DNA from: Flavobacteriales bacterium | Lineage (GTDB): Bacteria; Bacteroidota; Bacteroidia; Flavobacteriales_D; Sanyastnellaceae | NCBI GenBank assembly: GCA_029238785.1 | Contig: JAQWFN010000060.1 | Coordinates: forward strand, 1 to 60,364 | Direction of reading: 5' to 3' | Length of the DNA stretch: 60,364 nucleotides | Shown here: one piece after another, positions 17,236 through 25,540 of the stretch | Numbering within the stretch: the first letter of the stretch is position 1 | Layout: the number at the start of each line of letters is the position of its first letter | Translations under genes and position numbers: made by a program | Notes under the pieces: generated by a model | Database searches by the model: none | Told to the model about the DNA's origin: nothing | Seen by the model: the letters and a program-made list of their open reading frames with translations, nothing else

Positions 17236-17915
17236 TGCCACCATTAACACCAGTAGTTAAAAATATTCTCATCATCAATGTGATTCTTTTCGTGTTCGGG
17301 ATGTTGGCGACGAGTATGAATCCAGAGTTGGCGACGAAGTTTCAGGTTTACATGAGTGGACACTATCCGCTATCTGAGTTTTTCTTCCCAACGCAAGTGG
17401 TCACGCACATGTTCATGCACGGAAGTATATCGCACATTTTCTTTAACATGTTTGGGATCATCATCTTTGGTGCAACATTGGAGAAATTATGGGGGCCAAA
17501 ACGCTTTTTGATCTATTACTTTTTCACTGGAGTGGGAGCATTTTTTCTGCACATGTTCATCTTTGGTTTTGAAGTTTACCAGAGTTTTGGGAGTTTCTTC
17601 CCTGAAATGAGTGCTTTACCAGAGCGAGCGCAGCAGTACATCAATTATTCAGGTGTTGTAGGTGCTTCTGGAGCCTTGTTTGGTTTACTCCTCGCATTTG
17701 GAATGCTTTTCCCCAATACCAAGTTGTATTTGATCTTTTTTCCTGTTGGCATTAAAGCCAAGTATTTTGTGATTGGATATGGACTCTTGGAGCTTTATTC
17801 AGGCTTGTCAAATAATCAAGGAGATAATGTAGCTCACTTCGCCCATCTCGGTGGAATGCTGTTTGGTTTTATTTTATTGAAGCGCTGGCAGAAGAGTAAA
17901 AACACGTTTTATTAA
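17235..17915 (+). CDS. Rhomboid-family intramembrane serine protease
   Basis: A 226-residue polytopic membrane protein. The catalytic pair is visible: Ser145 in VGASGALFG and His204 in AHFAHLGGMLFGF; the conserved THMFMHGSISHIFFNMF segment (His-rich loop and Asn of helix 2) is also present. Rhomboids cleave single-pass membrane proteins within the membrane. It starts inside the mutL stop (TAATG) and its own stop overlaps the next rhomboid in the same way, so all three are one translational unit. Substrate unknown. Confidence 0.9.
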   Translation: MPPLTPVVKNILIINVILFVFGMLATSMNPELATKFQVYMSGHYPLSEFFFPTQVVTHMFMHGSISHIFFNMFGIIIFGATLEKLWGPKRFLIYYFFTGVGAFFLHMFIFGFEVYQSFGSFFPEMSALPERAQQYINYSGVVGASGALFGLLLAFGMLFPNTKLYLIFFPVGIKAKYFVIGYGLLELYSGLSNNQGDNVAHFAHLGGMLFGFILLKRWQKSKNTFY

Positions 17916-18793
17916 TGAGTGCATTTAGCGATCTTAAGGCTCGGTATGATTCGGGCAAAATGTTTCAAAAACTGCTGTACATCAATGTTGCAGTTTTTCT
18001 TGTGGTCTTCACCATTAAGTTGTTTTTCCTAGATAAAGGAAGTTTCCTTTATGATACCGGTTTGACTTTAAAGACCACGGCTAATTTTCAGCACTTGATT
18101 CGCCGACCGTGGAGCATTGTAACGCACATGTTCATGCACACGGGGCTCTTTCATATTCTTTTTAACATGGTGTTCTTGTATTTCTTGGGCGGTATGTTTG
18201 AGTCGAGATTTGGGGCTCGGAAATTATTAAGCACCTACTTACTTGGTGGTTTAACCGGATTCTTAGTGTACTTCAGCGTTGCCCATCTCCTGCCGGAGTG
18301 GAGAATGTTTGGTACGGCAGAAGGAGCAAGTGCCGCGGTGATGGCGATTTTTGTTGCTTATGCTACTTACTTCCCGGACGAACAAATCCGATTGATGTTA
18401 ATTGGTCCGGTTAAACTGAAATACCTCGCGCTGTTTTATGTGCTCTTTGATTATATCAGTTTGGGGGGGAGTAATTCTGGCGGACACTTAGGTCATTTGG
18501 GTGGAGCTTTGTATGGCTTTTTGCTGATGAGTCAAATGAGAAAGGGCAAAGACATTGGGGCATGGTTTGAAAAGTTGCTCGACCGCATTGTTGACTTGTT
18601 TAAGAAACGCTCGCACTTGAGGGTAGTGAAGGCACCTTCGAAGAAGTACAAAACCGACGAGGAGTTTAACAAGGAGAAACTCAACCGAGAAAAGAAATTA
18701 GATCGAATCTTAGATAAGATTTCTAAAGGTGGTTATGATGCTTTAACCAAAGACGAAAAGCAGTTCTTAGCGAAGTTTGGAAAAGACAATTAA
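17915..18793 (+). CDS. Second rhomboid-family protease with basic C-terminal tail
   Basis: A 292-residue membrane protein similar in layout to the preceding rhomboid. The THMFMHTGLFHILFNMVFLYFLGG segment, Ser139 in GTAEGASAAVMA and His194 in GGHLGHLGGALYGF are present. The usual GxSG is GASA here; the catalytic Ser is kept, and this variant is seen in active rhomboids. A highly charged cytoplasmic tail (about residues 225-292) ends with a region around GGYDALTKDEKQFLAKFGK, a helix typical of Bacteroidota rhomboids (DUF6576-like). Its last 4 bp overlap the convergent crtYcd gene. Confidence 0.9.
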   Translation: MSAFSDLKARYDSGKMFQKLLYINVAVFLVVFTIKLFFLDKGSFLYDTGLTLKTTANFQHLIRRPWSIVTHMFMHTGLFHILFNMVFLYFLGGMFESRFGARKLLSTYLLGGLTGFLVYFSVAHLLPEWRMFGTAEGASAAVMAIFVAYATYFPDEQIRLMLIGPVKLKYLALFYVLFDYISLGGSNSGGHLGHLGGALYGFLLMSQMRKGKDIGAWFEKLLDRIVDLFKKRSHLRVVKAPSKKYKTDEEFNKEKLNREKKLDRILDKISKGGYDALTKDEKQFLAKFGKDN

Positions 18794-19560
18794 GCTTTCG
18801 TTTTATGCTCAGAAACCAGCCAGGTGATTTTTCCGTCTTTGCCTTGGAAATGCTCGTAGAGGGTCACATTCATCAGAATCAAGGCCATTCCGTAAAATAC
18901 ATCATCAATAGGAACGGAGAACAGCCTTATTCCTAAGTTGTGTTCATTATCGTACCACACAATTTGATCGTGAACCATGCTTGGATCTGTTAAAACAAGC
19001 GGGTATTGCCAAAAATCGATGCCCGTGAGCACTCCATTGGCAATGATGAAAGGAATCAACAAAATGAGGTAGGCAACATAGAAGTTCCCTAGGTAAGCTT
19101 TCTTAAAAAGGACTTGATGCTTCACCAACAAGACAATGAGCAAGAAAAAAGCGCTTGCTGTGTAGAAGTGGGTGATGTTCACAGCCAGAATCACAAGAGA
19201 AAAGGCAGTGAGGAACCAAGTTACTTTAGCAGTGTGTTTTCCTGTATTCCATTTCGGCAGTCTTACTTTGATCACTTGATAAGAGAAGACGCAGGCATAA
19301 GGAATGGTAAAGAAGAACATCCATTCTTCGATGGGCAAGTTAAAAAGGTTCACCCCGACAAGGTAATCTGGATTAAAGCCCCAAACTCCAATTTTAGTAA
19401 AACCAATGTCCCAAACAATAAATAAGGCCATGGTAATTAAACAAGCCGGTAGAAAGGCCCTCCACGTTTTGTAAAATGCCACTTTCTTGTCGAAGCTCAG
19501 TATTAAGGGTCCGAACAGACAAAAGACATTCACCCACAAATAGAGTTGGTGAAGGCTCAT
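18790..19560 (-). CDS. crtYcd: Lycopene cyclase, fused CrtYcd type
   Basis: A 256-residue integral membrane protein closing the psi ends of lycopene to beta rings. It is a tandem fusion of two three-helix CrtYc/CrtYd-like halves, each with the signature acid motif: LPIEEWMFFF in the first half (about residue 70) and VPIDDVFYGM in the second (about 220). Start 19560 is chosen over the longer frame because it overlaps the crtZ stop as ATGA and gives the usual N-terminus in the membrane. It is the last gene of the eight-gene carotenoid operon and converges with the rhomboid gene. Confidence 0.9.
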   Translation of the reverse strand: MSLHQLYLWVNVFCLFGPLILSFDKKVAFYKTWRAFLPACLITMALFIVWDIGFTKIGVWGFNPDYLVGVNLFNLPIEEWMFFFTIPYACVFSYQVIKVRLPKWNTGKHTAKVTWFLTAFSLVILAVNITHFYTASAFFLLIVLLVKHQVLFKKAYLGNFYVAYLILLIPFIIANGVLTGIDFWQYPLVLTDPSMVHDQIVWYDNEHNLGIRLFSVPIDDVFYGMALILMNVTLYEHFQGKDGKITWLVSEHKTKA

Positions 19561-20033
19561 GAGCTTTGTCGTTTCAGGGATGCTGCTTTTTTTGCTTCGC
19601 GATAATATTTTGGTGGAATATAGAGCATTCCGAAGCACTCACCGTGTTCTTTGCCTTGGTGCTTGTGATGCACTTTATGGGCTTTTCTGATGGCCATAAA
19701 ATAAGGGTGCTCGCTTCTTGTAAACCACTTAAAACGCTGGTGGATGAAGACGTCATGCACAAGGAAATAACACAATCCGTAAAGCGCTATTCCAAAGCCA
19801 ATCCACACTCTGAAATCGCCACCGGCGTGCAATCCTGTGTAAATACAGAGGAAAGAAGGAACGGCAAAAATGAGGAAGAACACATCGTTTCGTTCAAAAA
19901 AGCCAGGTTCATGAACATGGTGGTCTGCATGGAAGTACCACATCAATCCGTGCATCACGTATTTATGAGCAAACCAAGCCATGAATTCCATGAAAAAGAA
20001 AGTGGCAATAAGTATGAAAACGTTTAAAATCAT
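19557..20033 (-). CDS. crtZ: Beta-carotene hydroxylase CrtZ
   Basis: A 158-residue membrane di-iron hydroxylase of the fatty-acid-hydroxylase superfamily that adds 3-OH groups to beta rings. The histidine clusters are visible: HKYVMH, HADHH, HDVFIH and HKVHHKH. Start 20033 is chosen because it overlaps the cruF-like stop as ATGA, and the upstream in-frame extension is inside that gene. It is flanked in the operon by the hydratase and the cyclase. Confidence 0.9.
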   Translation of the reverse strand: MILNVFILIATFFFMEFMAWFAHKYVMHGLMWYFHADHHVHEPGFFERNDVFFLIFAVPSFLCIYTGLHAGGDFRVWIGFGIALYGLCYFLVHDVFIHQRFKWFTRSEHPYFMAIRKAHKVHHKHQGKEHGECFGMLYIPPKYYREAKKAASLKRQSS

Positions 20034-20665
20034 GTCAAAAAGATATTCAAGATACCAAAGAAAATGAATTGTATAAATAAGAACACACCAGCAGTAGTAT
20101 TCGTTCGCTCGCCGAGTATTTTTCTTAGTGCAAAGCCCAAAATAAAAGCAAGTACAAACCAAGCAAGGTAGTTTTGAATGGGCACATGTACATCTAACCA
20201 GGTCCAGAAATCAAGTTCAATGGCGATGGGTTCAATCAACACATCAAGAAGTGTCATGACGAAAGCGGTGAATAAAGCGCCTTGCAAAGGTTTGAGTTTC
20301 ATCTTGATGCTCCAATGGTGGGTAGCAGCTAGTAAGATCAACCAATTTACACCGATGATTACGGGGATTTCAGCAATTGCCAAGCCCAGTGTTTCACCAT
20401 AGAAATAGTCACCAAAAGGCCAACCGGTATGAACTCCAATAAATTCGGCACACCAAGCTCCTAAAACAATGATGCTAGATGGAAGAAAGGCTTGTTTAGG
20501 ATAGTGTCTGAAAATGAAGAACAAACTTAAGAGCAGGTTGATTGGCGTGAGCATTTTGAAGGAATCACTCCACGGACTTAACATTCCGGCGATGCCAACA
20601 AAGTGTAGAATGGCAAGCACGACGATCGATGTTCGCTGAGATGAAAACGAAGGCAGTTTAGGCAT
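20030..20665 (-). CDS. cruF: Carotenoid 1,2-hydratase, CruF-like
   Basis: A 211-residue polytopic membrane protein of the carotenoid biosynthesis protein family (CruF/DUF422). The AEFIGVHTGWPFGDYFYGETLG and LLDVLIEPIAIELDFWTW segments are family-type motifs. CruF-type enzymes hydrate the psi end of acyclic or monocyclic carotenoids to give the tertiary 1'-OH. The start at ATG 20665 (MPKLPSF) is preferred over the longer frame from 20734, since it overlaps the upstream gene by only 8 bp. Confidence 0.8.
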   Translation of the reverse strand: MPKLPSFSSQRTSIVVLAILHFVGIAGMLSPWSDSFKMLTPINLLLSLFFIFRHYPKQAFLPSSIIVLGAWCAEFIGVHTGWPFGDYFYGETLGLAIAEIPVIIGVNWLILLAATHHWSIKMKLKPLQGALFTAFVMTLLDVLIEPIAIELDFWTWLDVHVPIQNYLAWFVLAFILGFALRKILGERTNTTAGVFLFIQFIFFGILNIFLT

Positions 20666-22160
20666 GATCAAGCATTTCATCAATGATTTTTGCAGACAGC
20701 AAACATAGCGGTATTCCGCCACCTGGATGCACACTACCTCCCGTGAAATAAAGGTTTTTTAAGTTTTTTGAGAAATTGGGGTGTCTCAAGAATGCACTCA
20801 TAGGATCGTTGCTGCTTGTGCCATAAAGTGCGCCGAGGTAGCTCGATGTTTTGCTTTGAATCAGGCTGGGCGTAAGGATTTCTTCGCAAACGATTTTTGA
20901 GGCGAGATCGGTTTTTAGAACGCCTTCAATTTTCTTGATGATGTTTGCTTTCGCCAAATTGATTTCTTCAGCACTTAAACCGCCTTCCCTTGAAGGGGCA
21001 TTGATCATCACGAACCAATTCTCAGCTCCACTTGGGGCGTCATCTTGCTTGCACTTTGAAGTGATGTTGATGTACACAGTTGGGTCGTCGATCAGTGTTT
21101 TATGTTTGAAGAGCGCATCAAACTCCTCCTTGTAGCTATTGGAGAACATGATGTTGTGCAAGTGAAGCTGTTCAAATGAAACATCGATACCCCAATAGAA
21201 AATGAGGGCACTGCTTGAACGTTCTTGGGCGAGTTGTTTCACCGGCAACTTGAGATCTTTCAGTAAGTGATGGTAGGTAGGGTGAATGTCTGCGTTGCTC
21301 ACAACAAGAATAGAGGGGTAAAATTGACCTTGGATATCAATTCCTGTAGCGCTGCCGTTTTCATGCACGATACGATCTACTTTGGAGTTCAGGTGAAAGT
21401 TCACACCGAGTTCTTCAGCCAAACGGATGAGTGCATTCCTTATGTCCACCATTCCATTTTTAGGGAAGAAAGTGCCAATGCCGTGTTCCAAGTGGGGAAT
21501 CATGTTGAGTACCGCTGGAGCATCGTAGGGATTGGATCCGTTGTAAGTGGCATAGCGGTTAAAAAGTTGCGTGAGTTTATCGTTGTTCAGTTTTTTATTG
21601 GCCTTGTGCATGCTGGTGCTCAATCCGAGAAAAGGTATTCTAAAAAGCGCACGGAGCGTTGCCCAATTTGCAAAGGAGCGCCATTTATGAAGCGATTTGT
21701 GCATGAAGAGCTCTGCAAGCGTATCGTATTGAAAGGCGCTGTGTTGAAGTTTCTTTTCAAGGGCCAGTTCATCTGCCCCAAGTTGTTCTTTTACTTCGGC
21801 TTTGAAGGCTTTTCGATCAGACCATGCGACGAGGGCAGTACCATCATCCCAAAAATAGTGGCAGCTTCGGTCTAATTGCTCGTAATGAAAGTAATCTTTT
21901 GGGTTTTTCTGGGCGATGCGGAAAAGTTCATCAACTAAATCTGGGAGGGTGAAGAGGGAAGGACCAGCATCAAAGCGGAAGCCGTCCAGCATGAAATCTC
22001 GAAGTTTACCTCCAAGTTCGTTGGAAGACTCGAATACGCTTACTTGATATCCTTTAGCTTGAAGCCTGATAGCGGTAGCAATACCTCCAATTCCAGCTCC
22101 GACGATGCTCGCTGTTTTTACCACTGTTCGCGAATCAATTGCGCTACGCGTGGGTAGCAT
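20658..22160 (-). CDS. Second CrtI-family carotenoid desaturase, probably CrtD-type
   Basis: A 500-residue FAD-dependent desaturase: N-terminal dinucleotide-binding motif (SIVGAGIGGIATAIRLQAKGYQVSVFE), FDAGPSLFTLPDL, and a C-terminal LYFTGGSVHPGGGIPLCLLSAK signature. Two CrtI-family genes occur in this operon; the copy next to crtB is the likely phytoene desaturase, so this one next to the hydratase is inferred to be the 3,4-desaturase (CrtD). The ATG at 22160 overlaps idi by 43 bp; a GTG at 22124, 7 bp inside idi and just before the Rossmann strand, is an equally good start. Confidence 0.85.
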   Translation of the reverse strand: MLPTRSAIDSRTVVKTASIVGAGIGGIATAIRLQAKGYQVSVFESSNELGGKLRDFMLDGFRFDAGPSLFTLPDLVDELFRIAQKNPKDYFHYEQLDRSCHYFWDDGTALVAWSDRKAFKAEVKEQLGADELALEKKLQHSAFQYDTLAELFMHKSLHKWRSFANWATLRALFRIPFLGLSTSMHKANKKLNNDKLTQLFNRYATYNGSNPYDAPAVLNMIPHLEHGIGTFFPKNGMVDIRNALIRLAEELGVNFHLNSKVDRIVHENGSATGIDIQGQFYPSILVVSNADIHPTYHHLLKDLKLPVKQLAQERSSSALIFYWGIDVSFEQLHLHNIMFSNSYKEEFDALFKHKTLIDDPTVYINITSKCKQDDAPSGAENWFVMINAPSREGGLSAEEINLAKANIIKKIEGVLKTDLASKIVCEEILTPSLIQSKTSSYLGALYGTSSNDPMSAFLRHPNFSKNLKNLYFTGGSVHPGGGIPLCLLSAKIIDEMLDHA

Positions 22161-22636
22161 ATTTTAAACCACTCCGTGAATATCTGCGGTTGAGCTAAAA
22201 GTTCCTCGTCGATTGCTTCAAGACTCGCGTATCTGAAACTTGCCACTTCTTCAGGGTTAGGGATTGGTTCATCGTCACTAATCCCTACAAAAACGTGATC
22301 GAGTTCGTGCTCCGTAAGACCATGGTCGAGTTCGGCTTTATAGATGAATTGAAACACTTTGTCCATAAGGCAACTCAATCCCATTTCTTCTTGAAGGCGT
22401 CGATTTGTTGCGTCTTGAAGTGATTCATTAACTCTTGGGTGACTGCAACATGCGTTGGTCCAAAGCCCACCGCTATGGTACTTTTCTATTGCTCTTTGGT
22501 GCAAAAGCATTTCACCTTTCGAGTTGAAGATAAAAATGGAAAAAGCGCGATGGAGTAGTCCTTTTTCATGGGCTTCCATCTTCTCCATTCTACCGATGGC
22601 CACATCTTGTTCGTTTACGAGAATTACTTCTTCCAT
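22118..22636 (-). CDS. idi: Isopentenyl-diphosphate delta-isomerase, type 1
   Basis: A 172-residue cytoplasmic Nudix-fold enzyme converting IPP to DMAPP. Active-site regions are visible: LWTNACCSHPRVNE (catalytic Cys in the NxCCSHPR motif), Nudix-like RRLQEEMG and the metal-binding ELDHGLTEHELDHVF with its acidic cluster. It sits inside the crt operon and balances the C5 units supplied by IspH. It overlaps the downstream desaturase. Confidence 0.93.
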   Translation of the reverse strand: MEEVILVNEQDVAIGRMEKMEAHEKGLLHRAFSIFIFNSKGEMLLHQRAIEKYHSGGLWTNACCSHPRVNESLQDATNRRLQEEMGLSCLMDKVFQFIYKAELDHGLTEHELDHVFVGISDDEPIPNPEEVASFRYASLEAIDEELLAQPQIFTEWFKICYPRVAQLIREQW

Positions 22637-23107
22637 TCAGTAAAGGGTTATGCCGCGATGTTCAAAAAAGCTCATGATTTTCATTTTGTAGTTGGAATCT
22701 GAACTTAACCAGTTGTTTTTGAGCGCATTTTTAACGGCACTTAAGTCTTGGTTAACACAACAATTGAATCCCAGAAAATCGGGCGCTTCCAATTGAATGC
22801 TCAGGCGAATTAATCGAATTTCAATGTTTTTTGGATCGAGTTCGATGGCTATTGTGATCAGTTCGCTACCTGTATTGAATTGCTCCATTTTTTTAACTGG
22901 GTTGAAGCCAAAATCGGCAAGCATGGCTAAGGATGCGCCGTGGTAAGCCATCATCAAAGGGTCTTTTTTCTCTTTGGTGATTTCAAAGAGTTCCAAACAT
23001 TTCTCTTTCTCTAATTCAATGAGGTACAGTTCTCGAAACGCACTATATTGTCCGAAAACAGCAGCGCTTAGCCCAAAGGAGAATAAGAACACGAGCAGGT
23101 GCTTCAT
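22637..23107 (-). CDS. Small secreted protein embedded in the carotenoid operon
   Basis: A 156-residue protein with a signal peptide (MKHLLVFLFSFGLSAAVFGQ). The mature part is helical and TPR-like: MMAYHGASLAMLADFGFNPVKK, ELDPKNIEIRLIRLSIQLEAP, followed by LGFNCCVNQDL with a double cysteine. It lies 1 bp after crtB and directly abuts idi, so it is co-expressed with carotenoid enzymes. I do not know a function; an envelope role connected with carotenoid-rich membranes is a guess. It is not any standard carotenoid enzyme. Confidence 0.75.
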   Translation of the reverse strand: MKHLLVFLFSFGLSAAVFGQYSAFRELYLIELEKEKCLELFEITKEKKDPLMMAYHGASLAMLADFGFNPVKKMEQFNTGSELITIAIELDPKNIEIRLIRLSIQLEAPDFLGFNCCVNQDLSAVKNALKNNWLSSDSNYKMKIMSFFEHRGITLY

Positions 23108-23108
23108 C

Positions 23109-23945
23109 TTACAAAATGTTTAAGCTGTGCTTCACATACGAGCCTACAAAAAGGGCCAATTTCTTTTGGTTTGGAATACGAATGCGTTCTTGAAGTACTT
23201 GACTACTTGGAGTTTTTTGAATCTTTTTAAAGAGTCTGAAATAGTAAACATAGGCTACATAAACACCAAAACGAGCTTCTTTCGGGAGTTTAAGAATTCC
23301 CTTGTAAGCTTCGTTAAAGTCTTCTTCAATTTCCGCTTCAATAATTTTTTTCGTTTCCTCGTCGAAATGCTCCACGTCTAAACCTGGGAAATAAGCCCTT
23401 CCTAGTTCTTTGAAATCGGCATTGAGGTCTCTCAAGAAATTGATTTTTTGAAAAGCTGCGCCCAATCTTCTGGCTTGCGGATAGAGGAGGTCGTACTCTT
23501 GTTTATCACCATTTACAAATACTTGCAAGCACATCAGTCCAACAACTTCGGCTGATCCCAAAATGTACTCTTCGTAGCCTTCGCGATCGTATTCGTTTTG
23601 ATCTAAGTCCATTTCCATCGAACGAAGGAAGGTGTTGATATGGTCGATGTCGATATTGTACTTATGGTAAACGGCTTGAAAGCTATTGAGAATAGGGTTC
23701 AAACTGATCTTGTGTTCAATGGCATGGTAAGTATCTGCTCTGAAGCGATCAAAAAGTTCACGTTTTTCAAATCCGTGGAAAGTATCTACAATTTCATCAG
23801 CAAAACGAACAAAACCATAAAGCGCATAAATGGGGTCTTGCAGTTTCTTGTCGAGAAACTTAATTCCCAAGGAGAAAGAGGTGCTATAAGACTTAGTCGT
23901 GAGCACGCTACACTGCATAGAAACTTGATCAAAAAGGGCTTTCAT
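23109..23945 (-). CDS. crtB: Phytoene synthase
   Basis: A 278-residue squalene/phytoene synthase family enzyme condensing two GGPP into phytoene. The two aspartate-rich motifs are present: RFADEIVD (about residue 50) and RDLNADFKELGRAYFP (about 172), with the N-terminal SYSTSFSLGIKFL typical of CrtB. It follows crtI by 10 bp in the operon. No GGPP synthase is seen in the window. Confidence 0.94.
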   Translation of the reverse strand: MKALFDQVSMQCSVLTTKSYSTSFSLGIKFLDKKLQDPIYALYGFVRFADEIVDTFHGFEKRELFDRFRADTYHAIEHKISLNPILNSFQAVYHKYNIDIDHINTFLRSMEMDLDQNEYDREGYEEYILGSAEVVGLMCLQVFVNGDKQEYDLLYPQARRLGAAFQKINFLRDLNADFKELGRAYFPGLDVEHFDEETKKIIEAEIEEDFNEAYKGILKLPKEARFGVYVAYVYYFRLFKKIQKTPSSQVLQERIRIPNQKKLALFVGSYVKHSLNIL

Positions 23946-23955
23946 TAGGGATGAA

Positions 23956-25443
23956 TTAAATTACAGCTACGCGTTGTTTAATGTATTTATGTGCTTCCTC
24001 GGCAGCCACTACTCCAGATATTAAACTTGGAGGAACGCCCGGACCAGGGGTTGTAAGTTGTCCAGCGAAATAGAGTCCATCTACTTTTTTGCTTTTCAAT
24101 TTCGGTTTTAGAAAGGCTGTCTGATCTAGGGTATTTGCTAAACCGTAGGCATTTCCTTTGTAGGAGTTGTATTCTTGTTTGAACTCAAAATGGGCAAAGC
24201 TTCTTTTGTAAACAATGTCGTCATGAATACGTTCTCCAGTGTGCTTTTCAATTCTATCGAGCACTAATTTAAGATAATGCTCCCTAGTTTCGTCTTCTTC
24301 TGCCATATCGGGTGCAACTGGAATGAGGATGAAAATGTTTTCCATGCCTTCAGGGGCTACATTTTTGTCGGTTTTCGAAGGGGCACAAACATAAAATAAA
24401 GGGTCGTCTGGCCAACGTTTATTATCGTAAATATCTTCTGCGTGAACACCAAAATCGGTATCAAAAAACAAATTGTGGTGGAGCAAGCCGCTTAATTTGC
24501 GGTTTACACCGAGGTAATAGAGCACAGAAGAGGGCGACATGGTTCTTTTATCCCAATAGGCCTCATCGTACATGCGGTCTTTTTCATCGAGCAATTTTTG
24601 TTCGACGTGATGGTAGTCTGCTGCACCAATGACGATATCGCCGTGAATATCATCACCATTAACACGTAAACCTATGATTTCTTTGTTCTGAACAAGGACT
24701 TTCTCCACTGGAGCTCCAGCGTGAAAGATAACTCCCTTTTCTTTCGCCAAGTCAACCATTCCCTTCACAATTTCATTCATTCCTCCCATGGGATACCACG
24801 TACCAAGCACCGTGTCTGCATAGTTCATTAAACTATACATGGCCGGTGTTTTTTCTGGTTTAGCACCGAGAAAAAGCACGGGGAATTCGAGCAGTTGTCT
24901 GATTTTGTGATTCTTGAAATACTTCGCCACATAAGCTTTGAAGGACTTTAAGATGTGCAGCTTGATGGCGTCTTTTGCAATGGATAACTCGGCAAATTCT
25001 AAAATTGAATGGGAAGGTTTTTGAACGAATTTGTTCATCCCAATTTCATATTTGATTTGACCTTCGTCAAGAAATTTTTGAAACATCTTGGCAGATCCAG
25101 GCTCTAGCGCCTCGAAAGACTTTTTAAGTTCTTCAAGAGAAGCGTGAATGTCCATCGGACCATCTTCAAAGTAAACTCGGTAAGAAGGGTCGAGTCTGTG
25201 GAGTTCGTAATAGTCTGAAACCTTTTTTCCGTAACGGGCAAAGTAGTTTTCAAAAACATCGGGCATCCAATACCAGCTCGGACCCATGTCAAAAACGAAA
25301 CCATCTACTTCGAATTTTCTTGCGCGACCTCCTAATTCTGCATTTTTTTCAAATACATGAACTTCATGACCGAGGTGTGCCAATTCGGTAGCTGCTGCTA
25401 AACCAGCAAATCCAGATCCAATAACAAGTGCTTTGTTAGCCAT
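23956..25443 (-). CDS. crtI: Phytoene desaturase CrtI
   Basis: A 495-residue FAD enzyme converting phytoene to lycopene. N-terminal dinucleotide-binding motif (ALVIGSGFAGLAAATELAHLGHEVHVFEKN), FVFDMGPSWYWMPDVFE, and the C-terminal CrtI signature LYFAGQLTTPGPGVPPSLISG are visible. It is the first gene of the carotenoid operon, next to crtB. I saw no clear TAnnTTTG box in the 97 bp upstream, so the promoter is unknown. Confidence 0.93.
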   Translation of the reverse strand: MANKALVIGSGFAGLAAATELAHLGHEVHVFEKNAELGGRARKFEVDGFVFDMGPSWYWMPDVFENYFARYGKKVSDYYELHRLDPSYRVYFEDGPMDIHASLEELKKSFEALEPGSAKMFQKFLDEGQIKYEIGMNKFVQKPSHSILEFAELSIAKDAIKLHILKSFKAYVAKYFKNHKIRQLLEFPVLFLGAKPEKTPAMYSLMNYADTVLGTWYPMGGMNEIVKGMVDLAKEKGVIFHAGAPVEKVLVQNKEIIGLRVNGDDIHGDIVIGAADYHHVEQKLLDEKDRMYDEAYWDKRTMSPSSVLYYLGVNRKLSGLLHHNLFFDTDFGVHAEDIYDNKRWPDDPLFYVCAPSKTDKNVAPEGMENIFILIPVAPDMAEEDETREHYLKLVLDRIEKHTGERIHDDIVYKRSFAHFEFKQEYNSYKGNAYGLANTLDQTAFLKPKLKSKKVDGLYFAGQLTTPGPGVPPSLISGVVAAEEAHKYIKQRVAVI

Positions 25444-25540
25444 ATTCTAGTGCATCAATGTTCTGAAAATTGAACATTCTAAATAAAAACCTTCGTATTC
25501 CCTTCTTTGTTCAAAAGGTAATCGAAAGTTTGATGATACA

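Noticed and set aside
19566-20027. 153-codon plus-strand frame
   Set aside because: Antisense to crtZ, which carries all histidine motifs.
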